Assembly: GCA_028554795.2 (NCBI GenBank)
Contig: CM068831.1
Coordinates: forward strand, 37,631,144-37,695,143
DNA length: 64,000 bases
Direction: 5' to 3'
DNA from: Sinohyriopsis cumingii
Taxonomy: Eukaryota > Mollusca > Bivalvia > Unionida > Unionidae
In this document: piece by piece, positions 50,081 through 60,377 of the stretch
Layout: each line of letters starts with the position of its first letter
Position numbering within the stretch: position 1 is the stretch's first letter
The notes under the pieces: generated by a model
What the model was told of the DNA's origin: nothing
The model's input: the letters and a program-made list of their open reading frames with translations, nothing else
Databases searched by the model: none
Made by a program: the position numbers and the translations under genes

Positions 50081-50120
50081 GGGGATGTTTTCCTTCACGT
50101 CCGCGCTTTGACTTTAAGAA
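50081..50120 (+). promoter_or_regulatory. Accessory promoter 1, right end
   Basis: GGGGATGTTTTCCTTCACGT and CCGCGC followed by ACTTTAAGAA in the TATA place, about 60 bases before ATG 50173. Confidence 0.65.
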
Positions 50121-50172
50121 CCGGGGTTGTTTCCAGTCTAACCATCCATTGTCGACTCATCCTCCTACGAAG

Positions 50173-50550
50173 ATGTGCTCCAAACTAGCTAAGCTCAACG
50201 AAGCCTACGTGAATTTGCATAGGGTCAGACACAGCCTGATACCGAAGCCAGAAGAGATAGAGAATGTGAGAATGCTAAAAGTTACTGAAGACCTGATAGA
50301 AGAGCTCTTCAGAGAAGAAGTGAACAGGGAGAAAGAAGAATGGACAGAGAAGTACAGACTTCAGAGACAGCAGCAACAGCAGCAACAGCAACAACAACAA
50401 CAACAACAACAACAGCAGCAGCAACCTGAAGCTGACAGAGGCTTTGTCGATTGTCGTATCGACACCAAAGAGTTCTTCTTCTCTTTCCGAAGAAGCAGAC
50501 CTATCGCCAGAAAGTCTATCCTCAGAGGACATCGCATTCTTAGAAACTAA
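50173..50550 (+). CDS. Right-end accessory coiled-coil protein 1
   Basis: 125 residues from ATG 50173, set by the promoter. SKLAKLNEAYVNLHRVRHSL opens a coiled coil with a pure Gln run (about 64-82), then a Ser/Arg tail. It resembles the next gene at its start (KL-EL, -VR-LL). Function unknown. A histone-type stem-loop lies 38 bases after the stop. It looks whole. Confidence 0.6.
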   Translation: MCSKLAKLNEAYVNLHRVRHSLIPKPEEIENVRMLKVTEDLIEELFREEVNREKEEWTEKYRLQRQQQQQQQQQQQQQQQQQQQPEADRGFVDCRIDTKEFFFSFRRSRPIARKSILRGHRILRN

Positions 50551-50588
50551 AAAAGATTGCCATAGCAAACAAAAAAACCCAAAAAAAC

Positions 50589-50627
50589 AGCCCTTTTCAG
50601 GGCTACCCCAATACTCTAGAAAAGAAA
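50589..50627 (+). terminator. Histone-type 3-prime stem-loop 3
   Basis: AGCCCT-TTTC-AGGGCT (50589-50604) followed by ACCCC, with purine-rich CTCTAGAAAAGAAA at 50614-50627. Unlike sites 1, 2 and 5 the stem opens with A-T instead of G-C. Confidence 0.65.
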
Positions 50628-50979
50628 TAACCATCCATTTGCCAATGTGTGTAGGTAGAGTAGTGTGAATATAAACACTAACTCTTTTTTAAAAAATGTG
50701 AGGTTATGTGTTTGTGTGTTTGTGTATAAGATTGTGTGTTTGTAAGTGCTAACGTACGTTGGTATGGATAGTAGATTAAAATGATGTCTTTTTTGGTGAT
50801 TGAGGTGTATATTTTGGGTTAGATTGGATTGCTTTGCGTATGTGGATAGTCTATTGAAGTGATTTATAAAAAATTTTAAAATAGTGATGGGTAGCATAAA
50901 AAAATGAGTGTTTCTTTTAGGTCCGCGCGTTGTTTTTTTTGGTCATGATCTAGGTAAGATCAATTTTATGTTTTTTGGG

Positions 50980-51018
50980 GGGATGTTTTCCTTCACGTCC
51001 GCGCTTTCACTATAAATT
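50980..51018 (+). promoter_or_regulatory. Accessory promoter 2, right end
   Basis: GGGATGTTTTCCTTCACGTC and CGCGC, then CACTATAAATTG (TATA), about 50 bases before ATG 51068. A GGTCATGATCTAGGTAAGAT stretch upstream (50941) recurs at 51669. Confidence 0.7.
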
Positions 51019-51067
51019 GAAGCTCGTTCGGCAGTCTAGCTACCCTTGTTGATTGATCAACACAAGA

Positions 51068-51376
51068 ATGAATAGCAGAATAAGCAAACTTCTTGAACTC
51101 CAGATACATCTGGAATATGTCAGGCGCCTGTTAAATGAACTGGCCGCGGAGGCTATAGTAGAAGAGGAAAGAATAAAGAAGGAAGAGGAGGAGAGAAGAC
51201 AGAGGGAAGAGGAGGAAAATAAAATAGGAGAGAGGATGTCGTACAATATTCCCGAGACAGAGGATTGGGGTGCTGAAGCGAATCATCCTCCCTCTGCGCT
51301 CCCCAGAAGAAAGGTGAAAGGAGACTGGGGAAGAAGATGCGTGTGTGGCGCCAGGCCAGGAAGGTGCCATCATTAG
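51068..51376 (+). CDS. Right-end accessory coiled-coil protein 2
   Basis: 102 residues: SKLLELQIHLEYVRRLLNEL, then a Glu/Arg coiled coil, then a short tail with two Cys and a Trp-Gly pair. It is a paralogue of 50173-50550 by its opening helix. The second stem-loop cassette follows 26 bases after the stop. Function unknown. It looks whole. Confidence 0.55.
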   Translation: MNSRISKLLELQIHLEYVRRLLNELAAEAIVEEERIKKEEEERRQREEEENKIGERMSYNIPETEDWGAEANHPPSALPRRKVKGDWGRRCVCGARPGRCHH

Positions 51377-51402
51377 ATAGGTGCATCTGGAGTTCAAAAA
51401 AC

Positions 51403-51440
51403 AGCCCTTTTAAGGGCTACCCAATACTCTAGAAAAGAAA
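51403..51440 (+). terminator. Histone-type 3-prime stem-loop 4
   Basis: AGCCCT-TTTA-AGGGCT (51403-51418) then ACCC, with CTCTAGAAAAGAAA at 51427-51440. Its loop ends in A rather than C, which is also tolerated in animal histone stem-loops. Confidence 0.6.
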
Positions 51441-51635
51441 TAACTATCCATTTGCCAATGTGTGTAGGTAGTGTGAATATAAACACTAACTCTTTATTCA
51501 TAGTGTGAGTGTATGTGTTTGTGTTTGTAACGGCTAGCGTACGTTTGTGTGAATAGTAGATTATGGGTTTTTTAACTGTTTCTTAGCGTATGTGGAGAGT
51601 ATAGTTAGGGTTTTATTATATGAAATGAGAAAGTA

Positions 51636-51742
51636 GGGGATGTTTTCCTTCACGTCCGCGCGATGTTTGGTCATGATCTAGGTAAGATCAATTTTATGTT
51701 TTAGGGGGATGTTTTCCATCACGTCCGCGCTTTCACTATAAG
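51636..51742 (+). promoter_or_regulatory. Duplicated accessory promoter 3, right end
   Basis: Two copies of the GGGATGTTTTCC-TCACGTCCGCGC motif (51636-51661 and 51705-51730), then CACTATAAGAA as TATA (about 51733-51743), before ATG 51794. The block repeats that at 50915-51018. Confidence 0.65.
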
Positions 51743-51793
51743 AACCCACCACGTTCGTCGTTGGAACCATTCTACGGAATAAAGACAAGGAAG

Positions 51794-52372
51794 ATGGTAG
51801 CTGTAACAGAATTGTTTAACCAGTTGAAAGACATTTGGTATTGGATGGTGGATGGAGCTTATGCAGTGGAAAGGATTGAACGAGAATGGAAGCATGAACT
51901 TACCCGTGATTTTGTCAGAAGACAAGTGACCAACCTAAAATTAGCTATGGATCTGGTGAAAGAGATGATAGAAGAAGAAGTAAAAAGACTAAGAGGCTTT
52001 ACAGATCCAGAGTATGTAAAGATTGGTCACTTAAAGGAAGCCATGGATAATGTGATAGAAGTCAGGTGCTTTTTGGAAGACGTAATGGAATGGACAGAGT
52101 GGTCCTTTGTCAAAAAAGGCCTAGACCAGCTTAAGAAATCGGAACAACTTATGAGAAAAGTAATGGAGGAAGAAGTGAAAAAGATCAAAGACAAGTGGAA
52201 TAAAGAACGAAAGGATAAGGAAAACTTAAAGGAAAAAGAGGCCTTTGACAAACTCAACAACAATTGGATCAAGATACAAGAGAAGTTCAGGGCTATGGGT
52301 CACCCAGACTGGTTACCTGAAAAGAAAAAAGGAAGAACAAAGGAATTTGGGGAAAGATTAGGGGATGGATGA
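51794..52372 (+). CDS. Right-end accessory coiled-coil protein 3
   Basis: 192 residues from ATG 51794 (an upstream in-frame ATG at 51761 lies too close to the TATA box). The protein is almost all helix and has an internal duplication: FVRRQVTNLKLAMDLVKEMI and FVKKGLDQLKKSEQLMRKVM start two similar halves, each ending EEEVK. A Lys-rich tail follows. Function unknown. The 3-prime stem-loop lies inside the terminal repeat. It looks whole. Confidence 0.65.
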   Translation: MVAVTELFNQLKDIWYWMVDGAYAVERIEREWKHELTRDFVRRQVTNLKLAMDLVKEMIEEEVKRLRGFTDPEYVKIGHLKEAMDNVIEVRCFLEDVMEWTEWSFVKKGLDQLKKSEQLMRKVMEEEVKKIKDKWNKERKDKENLKEKEAFDKLNNNWIKIQEKFRAMGHPDWLPEKKKGRTKEFGERLGDG

Positions 52373-52409
52373 GGAAATGGAGGAAATAGAAGAAGAAGCA
52401 GAAGAAAGC

Positions 52410-52696
52410 CAAAGGCCCTTTTCAGGGCCAGCCATATTTCTCGAAAAGAGAATGACTTTTCAATTGCCTACCCCTTTTTTAAATTTAAATTTAAATTTAA
52501 ATTTTAAAAAAAATAATTTTTTTTTAAAAAAATCCCATATTCAATTCCCCTTGAGGCTAGAGTGGCCCAAGACTTTTTCTCCATGTTCAATTCCCCTTGA
52601 GGCTAGAGTAGCCCAAGACTATTTCCCATGTTAAATTCCCCTTGAGGCTATAGTGGCCCACGATTTTTCTCCATGTTAAATTTCCACCTTACTACT
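52410..52696. repeat. Outer Polinton right terminal inverted repeat
   Basis: Mirror of 18012-18359, with one tandem unit fewer. It includes the fifth stem-loop, an AT tract and units of AATTCCCCTTGAGGCTAGAG type, ending CCTTACTACT. Confidence 0.9.
52414..52451 (+). terminator. Histone-type 3-prime stem-loop 5
   Basis: CCAAA then GGCCCT-TTTC-AGGGCC (52414-52429) then AGCCA, with TTCTCGAAAAGAGA at 52438-52451. It starts 41 bases after the stop of 51794-52372 and is the mirror partner of site 1. Confidence 0.75.
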
Positions 52697-52702
52697 CATA
52701 TG
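52697..52702. repeat. Target duplication, outer Polinton right
   Basis: CATATG, matching 18006-18011. Confidence 0.8.
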
Positions 52703-53219
52703 CCCATTACTAAACCTAATTTCTAACTTGGATTATAGCTGGTTGAATGTGATTACTGACGCACCCTATCACGAAAGTACAAAGTACAAAGTAAACACTT
52801 TAAAGTGTAAAGAACAAACTTCAAAATATGAAGTAAAATCTACGTCGTATAAAGTATGAAGTATTAAGTGTGACAACTGATGTACGTTTTCTTACTTGGC
52901 ACGTGCAAAGGCTACTCTATGTATATTTAACACAGGCTACTTTCTAAGTTCGATAATAAGAGAGAAATTAATTATTTAGCTTTTTATCATCATAGACTCC
53001 AAGCTATACATAAATTGCAAGATATCATTTTTTAGTTTATGTGGCAAATGAAGTTTAATCGTACAGGAAAATCTCCTTTAAATATGATGGGGTGGGGAAA
53101 TGATCAATGCAAAATAGAGATATATTTTGTTTTTTTAATATCTGAATACAATGAATGGTGGTGTTGGACAAATATGGAAGCGATCAATATAGAACACATC
53201 CCGAAAAATATTACAATGA

Positions 53220-53298
<79 letters not shown>

Positions 53299-54094
53299 AT
53301 GATAAGGCAAGACTGTGAGACTTTTCAATCATGCTGACTAATACATATACACGGCTTAGAGCATTCTCTTGTAAATAGGATACACCGGAGACTCGTGTTT
53401 TCGTTTTTGTTTCTTTTCTTTTCTTCTTCTTCTTTTCTGTTATTGTTTTTACTGTACTTTTTGTTTGTTTGATTTTGCTTTTTGGAGTAGGCTTTGTTTT
53501 AGTGGTGGAGGGGCAATTTGACAAGCACCGCTCTTAGAACTGGGTCATGTGATGTTTATCCATCGGATTATTCGATTGCACTTTGCACTTAGTATATGTG
53601 TACATTTGTTTTCGAAGCGCTTTCAACTCTTAATAAGTCTTTTTCAAAGGCAAATACAAAACATAGACTAGACAAACAAATAAAACAGACAAACCGTTGT
53701 CTTTGTAAAATTTACGTGACTATGACTTGTTGCGGATACTAAAAGATATTTTATATTGACCTAGAAATCGATGAGCCATAGCGTCATCTGTTATTTTATG
53801 TAAATTTATGTACGCGCAAATTGTATCCCAAATATTTCATTGTTATAGTTGTAATTATAGGTTATTGGGTGATCAATAAGCAAATTTAGAGAATTATTGA
53901 AAATAAAATATTCTTATACTCCTTCTTGAGAAGTACAGTCTGTCGTTATATCGTCGGCAATGGCAAGCAAACAGATTAGAGGTTCTCCCCCCACACACAC
54001 ACACAGGACTCTGTCCATTACAGACTGCCAGAAACGAAAAGACGGAATATAAAATCACATAAATATCTACAAAAACAAACGGTATGTATATACC
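52703..54094. other. Host intergenic DNA
   Basis: No supported gene. Degenerate AAAGTA(C/T)AAAGT words cluster at 52775-52870. A GT run followed by a GA run lies at 53222-53300. Confidence 0.55.
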
Positions 54095-56115
54095 ATGGAA
54101 AATCAACAAATAGAATGTCAACTAAAACGAACCAGTGCACAAGGAAACATGGCGACGAGGAAAGAAATAAACCAACTGAGTAAATTTTTCAAGCTAAGAA
54201 GAATCGACACGCAAGACGGGAGCTACTTGGAATGCAGTTACAGAGAAGGAACACAAGAATTAGAGACGAAACACATTCCAAGAGAGAAAATACCAACCAC
54301 AATGAAGATAGCAAATCCCGAGTGCTTAAACAGAGTATACTCCATTAACCCCAACGGATGTAAAGGCTACATTATACGACCGAAAGGAAAAACACCGGTT
54401 TTACCATATGGAGAAATGTACGTTGGAAAGGAGAACGTTATAGTAAAGAAACCAATACCCATCCTACGGAAAATTAAAAAAACAGACAGGAGACCTGCAT
54501 GTGACGGATATCCCTTTAGAAATTCCACTAGAGGAAATAGTCAAACGTTCGAAGAAAAATTTCAAATACCAATGATATCGAGAAAGGGAATGATTGAGTC
54601 AACGACAATATATGACGGTACAAGAATATTAGAGATTGAAAAGAGAAAATTAAAGAGAATCAAAAGAACCTTCTATATGTTTGGATTTGTTGCCAAAACT
54701 TGGTATAAAGGTTGCATATTTGATAGAAAATGCAATAGATGTGGAAAAATGGGACATACACCTTTTAAATGTCCACAAAATCAAGCAACAGTAATTGAAG
54801 ATAGAACAAACCGACAACAACAACAACAACAAGCATCAGCTCCAGAACAACCACAGAGAACTCAGCAAAAAACAGAAAAAACAACAACAACAGCAGCAAT
54901 CACAAGTACAGACTGAAGTAGAAATCAATCAACAATTAAATAAGCAACAACAACAACAACAACAAGCTAATATCAAAATCATCAGACAAGATCAGGAAAC
55001 ATGGACACACAGACAGAAGTAGAGAATATACAATATGAACATAAGAACCGACAACAACAACAAAGCCCACAAAGACAACAAGGACAAATACAACAACAAC
55101 AGCAGCAAGAAATTACAAATCCAAAGCAACTGCAAGAAACTAAACAACAACGACAAGACCTAAAGCAACAACAACCGCACCAGATGCAAGTACATAGTCC
55201 AGTACATATTCCAAAGGAGAACATACAACAAGCACATACGCAAAAATGGACCCAAGGCAACAACAACAACAACTACCAGGAAAACAAAATCAACAACAAC
55301 AGCAACAGCCACAAGTCCATACTGAACTAGAAAACAGTAAACAGGTTAATAAGCAACAACAACAGCCGCAAGACCAAAATCACGATATAAACTTAAGGAA
55401 CGAGGACAAACAGAAGAAAGCAGAAGATATACAGCAAGAATATAAGCAACAACAACAACAGAACCGACAACAACAACAAAATCCACAAAGTTAACAAGGA
55501 CAAATACAACTACAACAGCAACAAGAAACCACAGATCCAAAGCAAGTGCAGAAAACTCAACAACAACGACAAGATCTAAAACAACAACAACCACAACAGA
55601 TACAAGTACAGATGCAAGTACAGACTCCAGTAGGACAGCAAGTACAGACAAAAATAGACCAAAAGCAACAACAACAACAAGTACCAGGACAACAAAAGCA
55701 ACAACAAAACCCACAAAGTCAGCAAGAAAATATACAACTACAACAGCAACAAAGTACAAAGCCAAAACAGCAAGAAAATACAGATCCCACACCAAAACAG
55801 CAAAACCAACAAGAACCAGCATGGAAACCTGACGAGATATATCCATATTGGAGGAGAATTCGACAACAAGAAGAAAAAATAAAAATAAGAATGCAACAGA
55901 AACAACAACAACTCCAAGAAAAAGAAAATAAAAAAGAGTCATCTAACTCTGAGGCAAGTGAAATAAGAACAGCAAGCCCAGTACTTAAAGCACTAAGAGA
56001 AATAGACAGGGAAAGATGAAAAGAAAAAAGAAGACGACTAAAAGAGGAAGAAGAACGAAGGTTGGAAGTAGAAAGCTGGTTTGACACAGATGAATACTTA
56101 GAAAGAACAAGAAAA
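54095..56115 (+). pseudogene. Zinc-knuckle, glutamine-rich ORF region of unknown origin
   Basis: The first 273 residues (54095-54916) form an open protein with a basic, mixed front domain and a CCHC knuckle CNRCGKMGHTPFKC at about 211-224. It is followed by about 1.1 kb of CAA/CAG-rich DNA that encodes Gln-rich stretches in changing frames, ending with a charged ESWFDTDEYLERTRK segment. Knuckle plus Q-rich tail is reminiscent of retroelement ORF1 or Gag-like proteins, but I cannot assign a family, and no RT follows directly. It looks broken in the Q-rich part, with a few breaks. Confidence 0.45.
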
Positions 56116-56397
56116 TAGAATATGCCGGCTGCAAAAAGGTAATTTTTTTTGTGAATGGCTGTCTTATTCTAGTCTTCTTGGTTTAAACCGCTTGGTTTCA
56201 ATATTCTAAGGCGGCGTCTCCAGTAAGATTCCTTTTCTTTCCTGGTTTCGAGTTCCAAAGGTTCGATACTAGTTTTGCACTGTTTGTAGTCAGTTTATTA
56301 CATTTATCTTAATCAATCCCTGACAAATATGATCCCTTGCTGGATCCAGTGCACTCGAAAGGACTGTTATTCGGCATATGATTTGTATTCTTTATAC

Positions 56398-56400
<3 letters not shown>

Positions 56401-56446
<46 letters not shown>
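56401..56446. repeat. ATA/TTA microsatellite, LINE 3-prime tail
   Basis: About 15 TAA/ATA triplets. Read on the minus strand it is a TTA tail directly at the end of the LINE at 56447, as in LINE families that end in short tandem repeats. Confidence 0.8.
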
Positions 56447-56449
<3 letters not shown>

Positions 56450-58435
56450 GACTTTGTATAGCGCCCAATCTTTAGAAGCTCTAAGCGCTTTACAACATGA
56501 GACAACACCTAGAAGATAAAAAAATATAATGATATGATTACAAAAACAAACACCATGAAATTAGAAAATATAAAAAACATGCTGAGAATATTTAAGGTAG
56601 GAAACATTATTAGGTCTTTAAGTTTGTTCTTGCAGTCGAAATAAGTGAGTTTTGAGAACACTCTTGAATGGGATCACTGTGTATATGTGTCTAAATTCAG
56701 TGGGCAATTCATTCCACGTTGCTGGGCCCTGGTATGCAAAAGAACGCTGTCGTTATGACTTTGTTTTCATAGTGGGAATAATGAGTTTACGATTCTCAGA
56801 AGAGGAGCGTAAGTCTCTTGCTGGTGTGTACACATCGGTGAGGTCGGATAGGTATGTTGGACTAAAGTCCGACAGTGAAACGTAGCACAGAGAACAAATT
56901 TTGTGTTTGATTCTGGATCGAATGGATAGCCAGTTTAGGGTACAGAGCAGCGGGGAGGTGTGCTCTGATCGTGGTACTCTAAGTATGATCCGAGCAGCTG
57001 TGTTTTGAACTTTTTGAAGTTTCTGGAGCAGATATTGAGATGAACCAGAAAAAATTGAGATACAATAGTCCAGTCTTGAAAGTACTAATGAACACACCAG
57101 TGTTTTAGTGGCATCAACTGAAAGATATTTGCGAATTGAACCGATGCGTCTCCGCTCAAGATATGCAGCCTTGCATATGTTCATGACATGCTGGTGCAAT
57201 GTGAGAGTACTGTCAAGAGTAACACCTAGGTTTCGTACTGATTGTGTGAATTTAATGTTGGTGTTGCTGATATTTATTGTTTGAGGTAAAGGATGTGAAT
57301 GAGAAAATCTTTGTGTTGTGATCAGAGTGACCTCAGTTTTATCATCATTCGTCTGCAGCTTGTTACAAGTCATCCATGACTTCACATCAGAAATGCGCCT
57401 CTCTACACCTTGGATGGTAGCATCAACTTCAGTTGGGTGGCTAGATTTGTATATTTGGGTGTCATCAGCGTACAATTGGTGAGACACTGGATGGTGATTT
57501 ATGACACTTGAGACCGAATGAGTGTATAGAATGAAGAGAACAGGTCCAAGAACACACCCATGTGAAACACCACAACATAGATCAACTGGGCTGGAGTGTA
57601 TTCCATTTGCAGATACAATTTGTGTCCTGTTGACCAAGTAGGACTACTACCACAGTAAGGCTGTATCATGAATGCCAAATACATGCTGGAGACGGTGAAG
57701 TAATATATCATGGTCTATTGTGCCAAATGCTGCAGACAAATCAAGGAGGGTGAGGACTGTAATCTTTCCGCTATCCAAAGCAGAGAGAATGTCATTAACT
57801 ACTTTTAGAAGTATAGTTTCACTACTGTGACAAGGGGGATATGCAGATTGCACATTGCTAAAAGGACTGAATTCAGATGAGATACAAGATTTTTTTTTAT
57901 ATGAACGGGAGATTAGAAACTGGGCAGTAGTTCTTTAAATCGTTATGGTCTGGTGTTGGTTTCTTCAGCAGAGGCTTTACAATGGCAGTTTTGAAAAATG
58001 ATGGGAATACCCCGGATGAGAGAGAGGTATTAATAACATCAGTCAGTGAAGGCAATACTGGATCTAAGCACTCAAGCAGCAGTGATGTTGGAATTGGATC
58101 AAGTTCACGTGACTTTGGTGCACTCTTCATCAGGATTGTACGTACGAAATCCATAGAGACAGGTTCAAATGCTGCTAATGGTTGCCGCTCAAATTTTGTA
58201 TCCCAACTGTATGGTGACGACGAGTCAATTGAAATTGGGGTGTCAAGCTTATCTCTAATGGTTTTTACTTTATCACGGAAGAAATTTGCAAAGATGTCCG
58301 GAATGTCGACTGGAGACAAGGTAGTAGGAAGTGGTGTAGGTTTGTTCCTTGACATTAGCTTGTTAGTAATCTCGAAGAGCTCTTTGCAGCTGGAACTTTC
58401 CATGGTCTGAGTAGTGTAGTGGGCTGATAATAATA
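56447..58435 (-). mobile_element. 5-prime-truncated non-LTR retrotransposon 1 (CR1/L2/Jockey group)
   Basis: About 2 kb on the minus strand ends in the TTA tail. No endonuclease domain is present, so the copy is 5-prime truncated, as is normal for LINE insertions; upstream lies a TA/GT microsatellite (58437-58490). RT and downstream segments are spread over three frames (57897-58403, 57647-57853, 56753-57637), which means at least two frameshifts. A short piece between LPFI and QSAYPP, where RT block 2 usually sits, also seems lost. Confidence 0.85.
56753..57637 (-). pseudogene. LINE 1 reverse transcriptase, palm to C-terminus
   Basis: GVSHGCVLGPVLFILYT and YADDTQIY are RT motifs 4 and 5; NLGVTLDSTLTLHQHV and a later SRLDYCISIFSG and AARIILRVPRSEHTSPLL form the typical CR1/L2-style thumb and tail. 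The PQGS of active copies is here SHGC, a likely loss-of-function change. The copy ends shortly after with LRSSSENRKLIIPTMKTKS. Confidence 0.85.
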
Positions 58436-58436
58436 A

Positions 58437-58437
58437 T

Positions 58438-58490
<53 letters not shown>
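58437..58490. repeat. TA/GT compound microsatellite
   Basis: TA run followed by a GT run of about 40 bases, at the upstream edge of LINE 1. Confidence 0.85.
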
Positions 58491-58492
<2 letters not shown>

Positions 58493-60312
58493 CAAATATG
58501 CTATTTACCAATAGCTATGATTTTTAAGTAAGTAACAGAAAAGAGGGAAACCAACAAATTTAGTAAAATTCATCAAATAATATATTTCCTAAGACTATAT
58601 ATTGAAATTTAAAATGAATTCCGGTGGTATTTCAAATGAATTCCAAATGTACTCAACTGCATCCTGAGAGATATCTATATAAATGTTACGTAATACTTTA
58701 AAATGCTTTTACATGAGGTCATTAGATCCGCGCTAGCGACAAACGTAGAAATCTACTTTATGCATGGTTTTCTGATATGTATAGATAGCCCAAAATGCTG
58801 GTCATGCACACGCATTTTCACTAATTTTCTAAATATTTCTGCATATCCGAGTTCATCGTTTACAAATTGGGGAATTTCTGAATTAAAACTAGTATACCCA
58901 AATTTATTGGAAGCTGATAAAGATATAATTTTTATTTGCAATACATTTTAGTAAGTTTCTGGAAAAACTTAGGCGTTCGAACCATGATGTTATGTCTTAA
59001 ATGGGGAGAAAGATAAGAAACTTGGAAGAAACGGTAAAGTAAGACTAATTTGTGAACAAAAATATTCAACTGGTTACAGTGAATTTGCATTTTAATTGTA
59101 TTTCATTAGGATGATGCTAATGACTTCAAAGACGGAAAGATCAATATCTTTGAATAAGAATTATACAGTGGTGCTATCACATTTAACAGACATTTATATG
59201 GAGGAAAACTGCGTAATGTTTAAGTGGACTAGAAATCTTCGGGAGCATAAAAATTATGTTTACATGTTGATAACTCAAGAGATATAATGAATGAAAAAGG
59301 CTCAGTTCTAATATTTAAAATCTATTAGAATACATTCAATATTCCTGGTCTTGTTTTATTGTGATCGTAATGCATCATCGAGCCAGAAGCAACGTGTATC
59401 GTATGTATAATTTTACCTGTGAAAAGACGAAATCGACACACAACGGCACAGCTCTGGAGAAGGCACACCCGTTGTGCACGGACTTTGCGAAGCAGAATTA
59501 TCAAGTACACTATAAAGACACGCATTCGATCAGAGTTTTGTATTTAGCGTGATTCGATCCAAAAGAGAAACAAACTTTATTGAAGAGAAAATTGTAATCA
59601 AGTATTTTACGATGCATTGAGTAATGTTGCGAATTAACAACAAAAATTGTCAAACCTATATCGTTAATAAATGAAGATAAAAACATATTGAAGAGAAAAT
59701 TGTAATCAAGTATGTTACGATGTGTTGAGTAATGTTGCGAATTAACAACAAAAGTTGTCAAACCTATATCGTTAATAAATGAAGATAAAAACATTTTCTT
59801 TCTACAAATATATCTATATCTACAAGAATGCAATATGTAATGTCAAAATTCAAAAAAGAATCACTTAACTGGCAAGTATTGATGTTAGCACATAACAAAT
59901 ACAATCTGAGTTACAGTGCTTCCTAACTAGATGCCATTATTCATTAATTTCATGTCCTGTTCGTCAAAACACTGGATGAAAATAATCAGGATGAATAGGT
60001 AAACAATATAACTAAGATCAAAACTGTATTTCATTCAGTACAAATATCATAGCTGACATTCATGAAAGAAGGAAAAGGAGTAGTATTTCAAAGCACAATA
60101 CATGTTGTGTTCAGTTTTAGATTCATGGTACATTCAGTAAAACTGATTAAAGATCTAAGTGATGATAAAATATAGAAAATCCAAGAGAGTTTACAAATAT
60201 GACACCTAAATATTAGCGGAAATACATTTTATTCATGTTTTTTCATTAACGTTTTAATGAAAGAGCCATAAAACCAATAGAAGTGTTTTACTAATAACTT
60301 CATGATGCAAGG

Positions 60313-60377
<65 letters not shown>

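Larger units (their letters stand above)
18012..52696 (+). mobile_element. Outer Polinton/Maverick element, carrying a second element
   Basis: It begins AGTAGTAAGG and ends CCTTACTACT, with inverted terminal repeats of about 348 and 287 bp and a 6-bp target duplication. Subtracting the 15.4-kb guest leaves about 19.3 kb, a normal Polinton size. It carries the diagnostic set: protein-primed DNA polymerase, retroviral-type integrase, packaging ATPase, adenain-like protease, major capsid and penton. Gene order and the CxxC, two-helix and small basic proteins fit animal Mavericks, also called adintoviruses. The copy is broken at perhaps six to ten places, mostly in the polymerase and integrase, while capsid genes look whole, so it is a fairly recent fossil. 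Confidence 0.9.

Noticed and set aside
55346-55942. Minus-strand Val/Leu-rich ORF that looks like a membrane protein
   Set aside because: It is the antisense of CAA/CAG-rich DNA; the hydrophobicity is a by-product.
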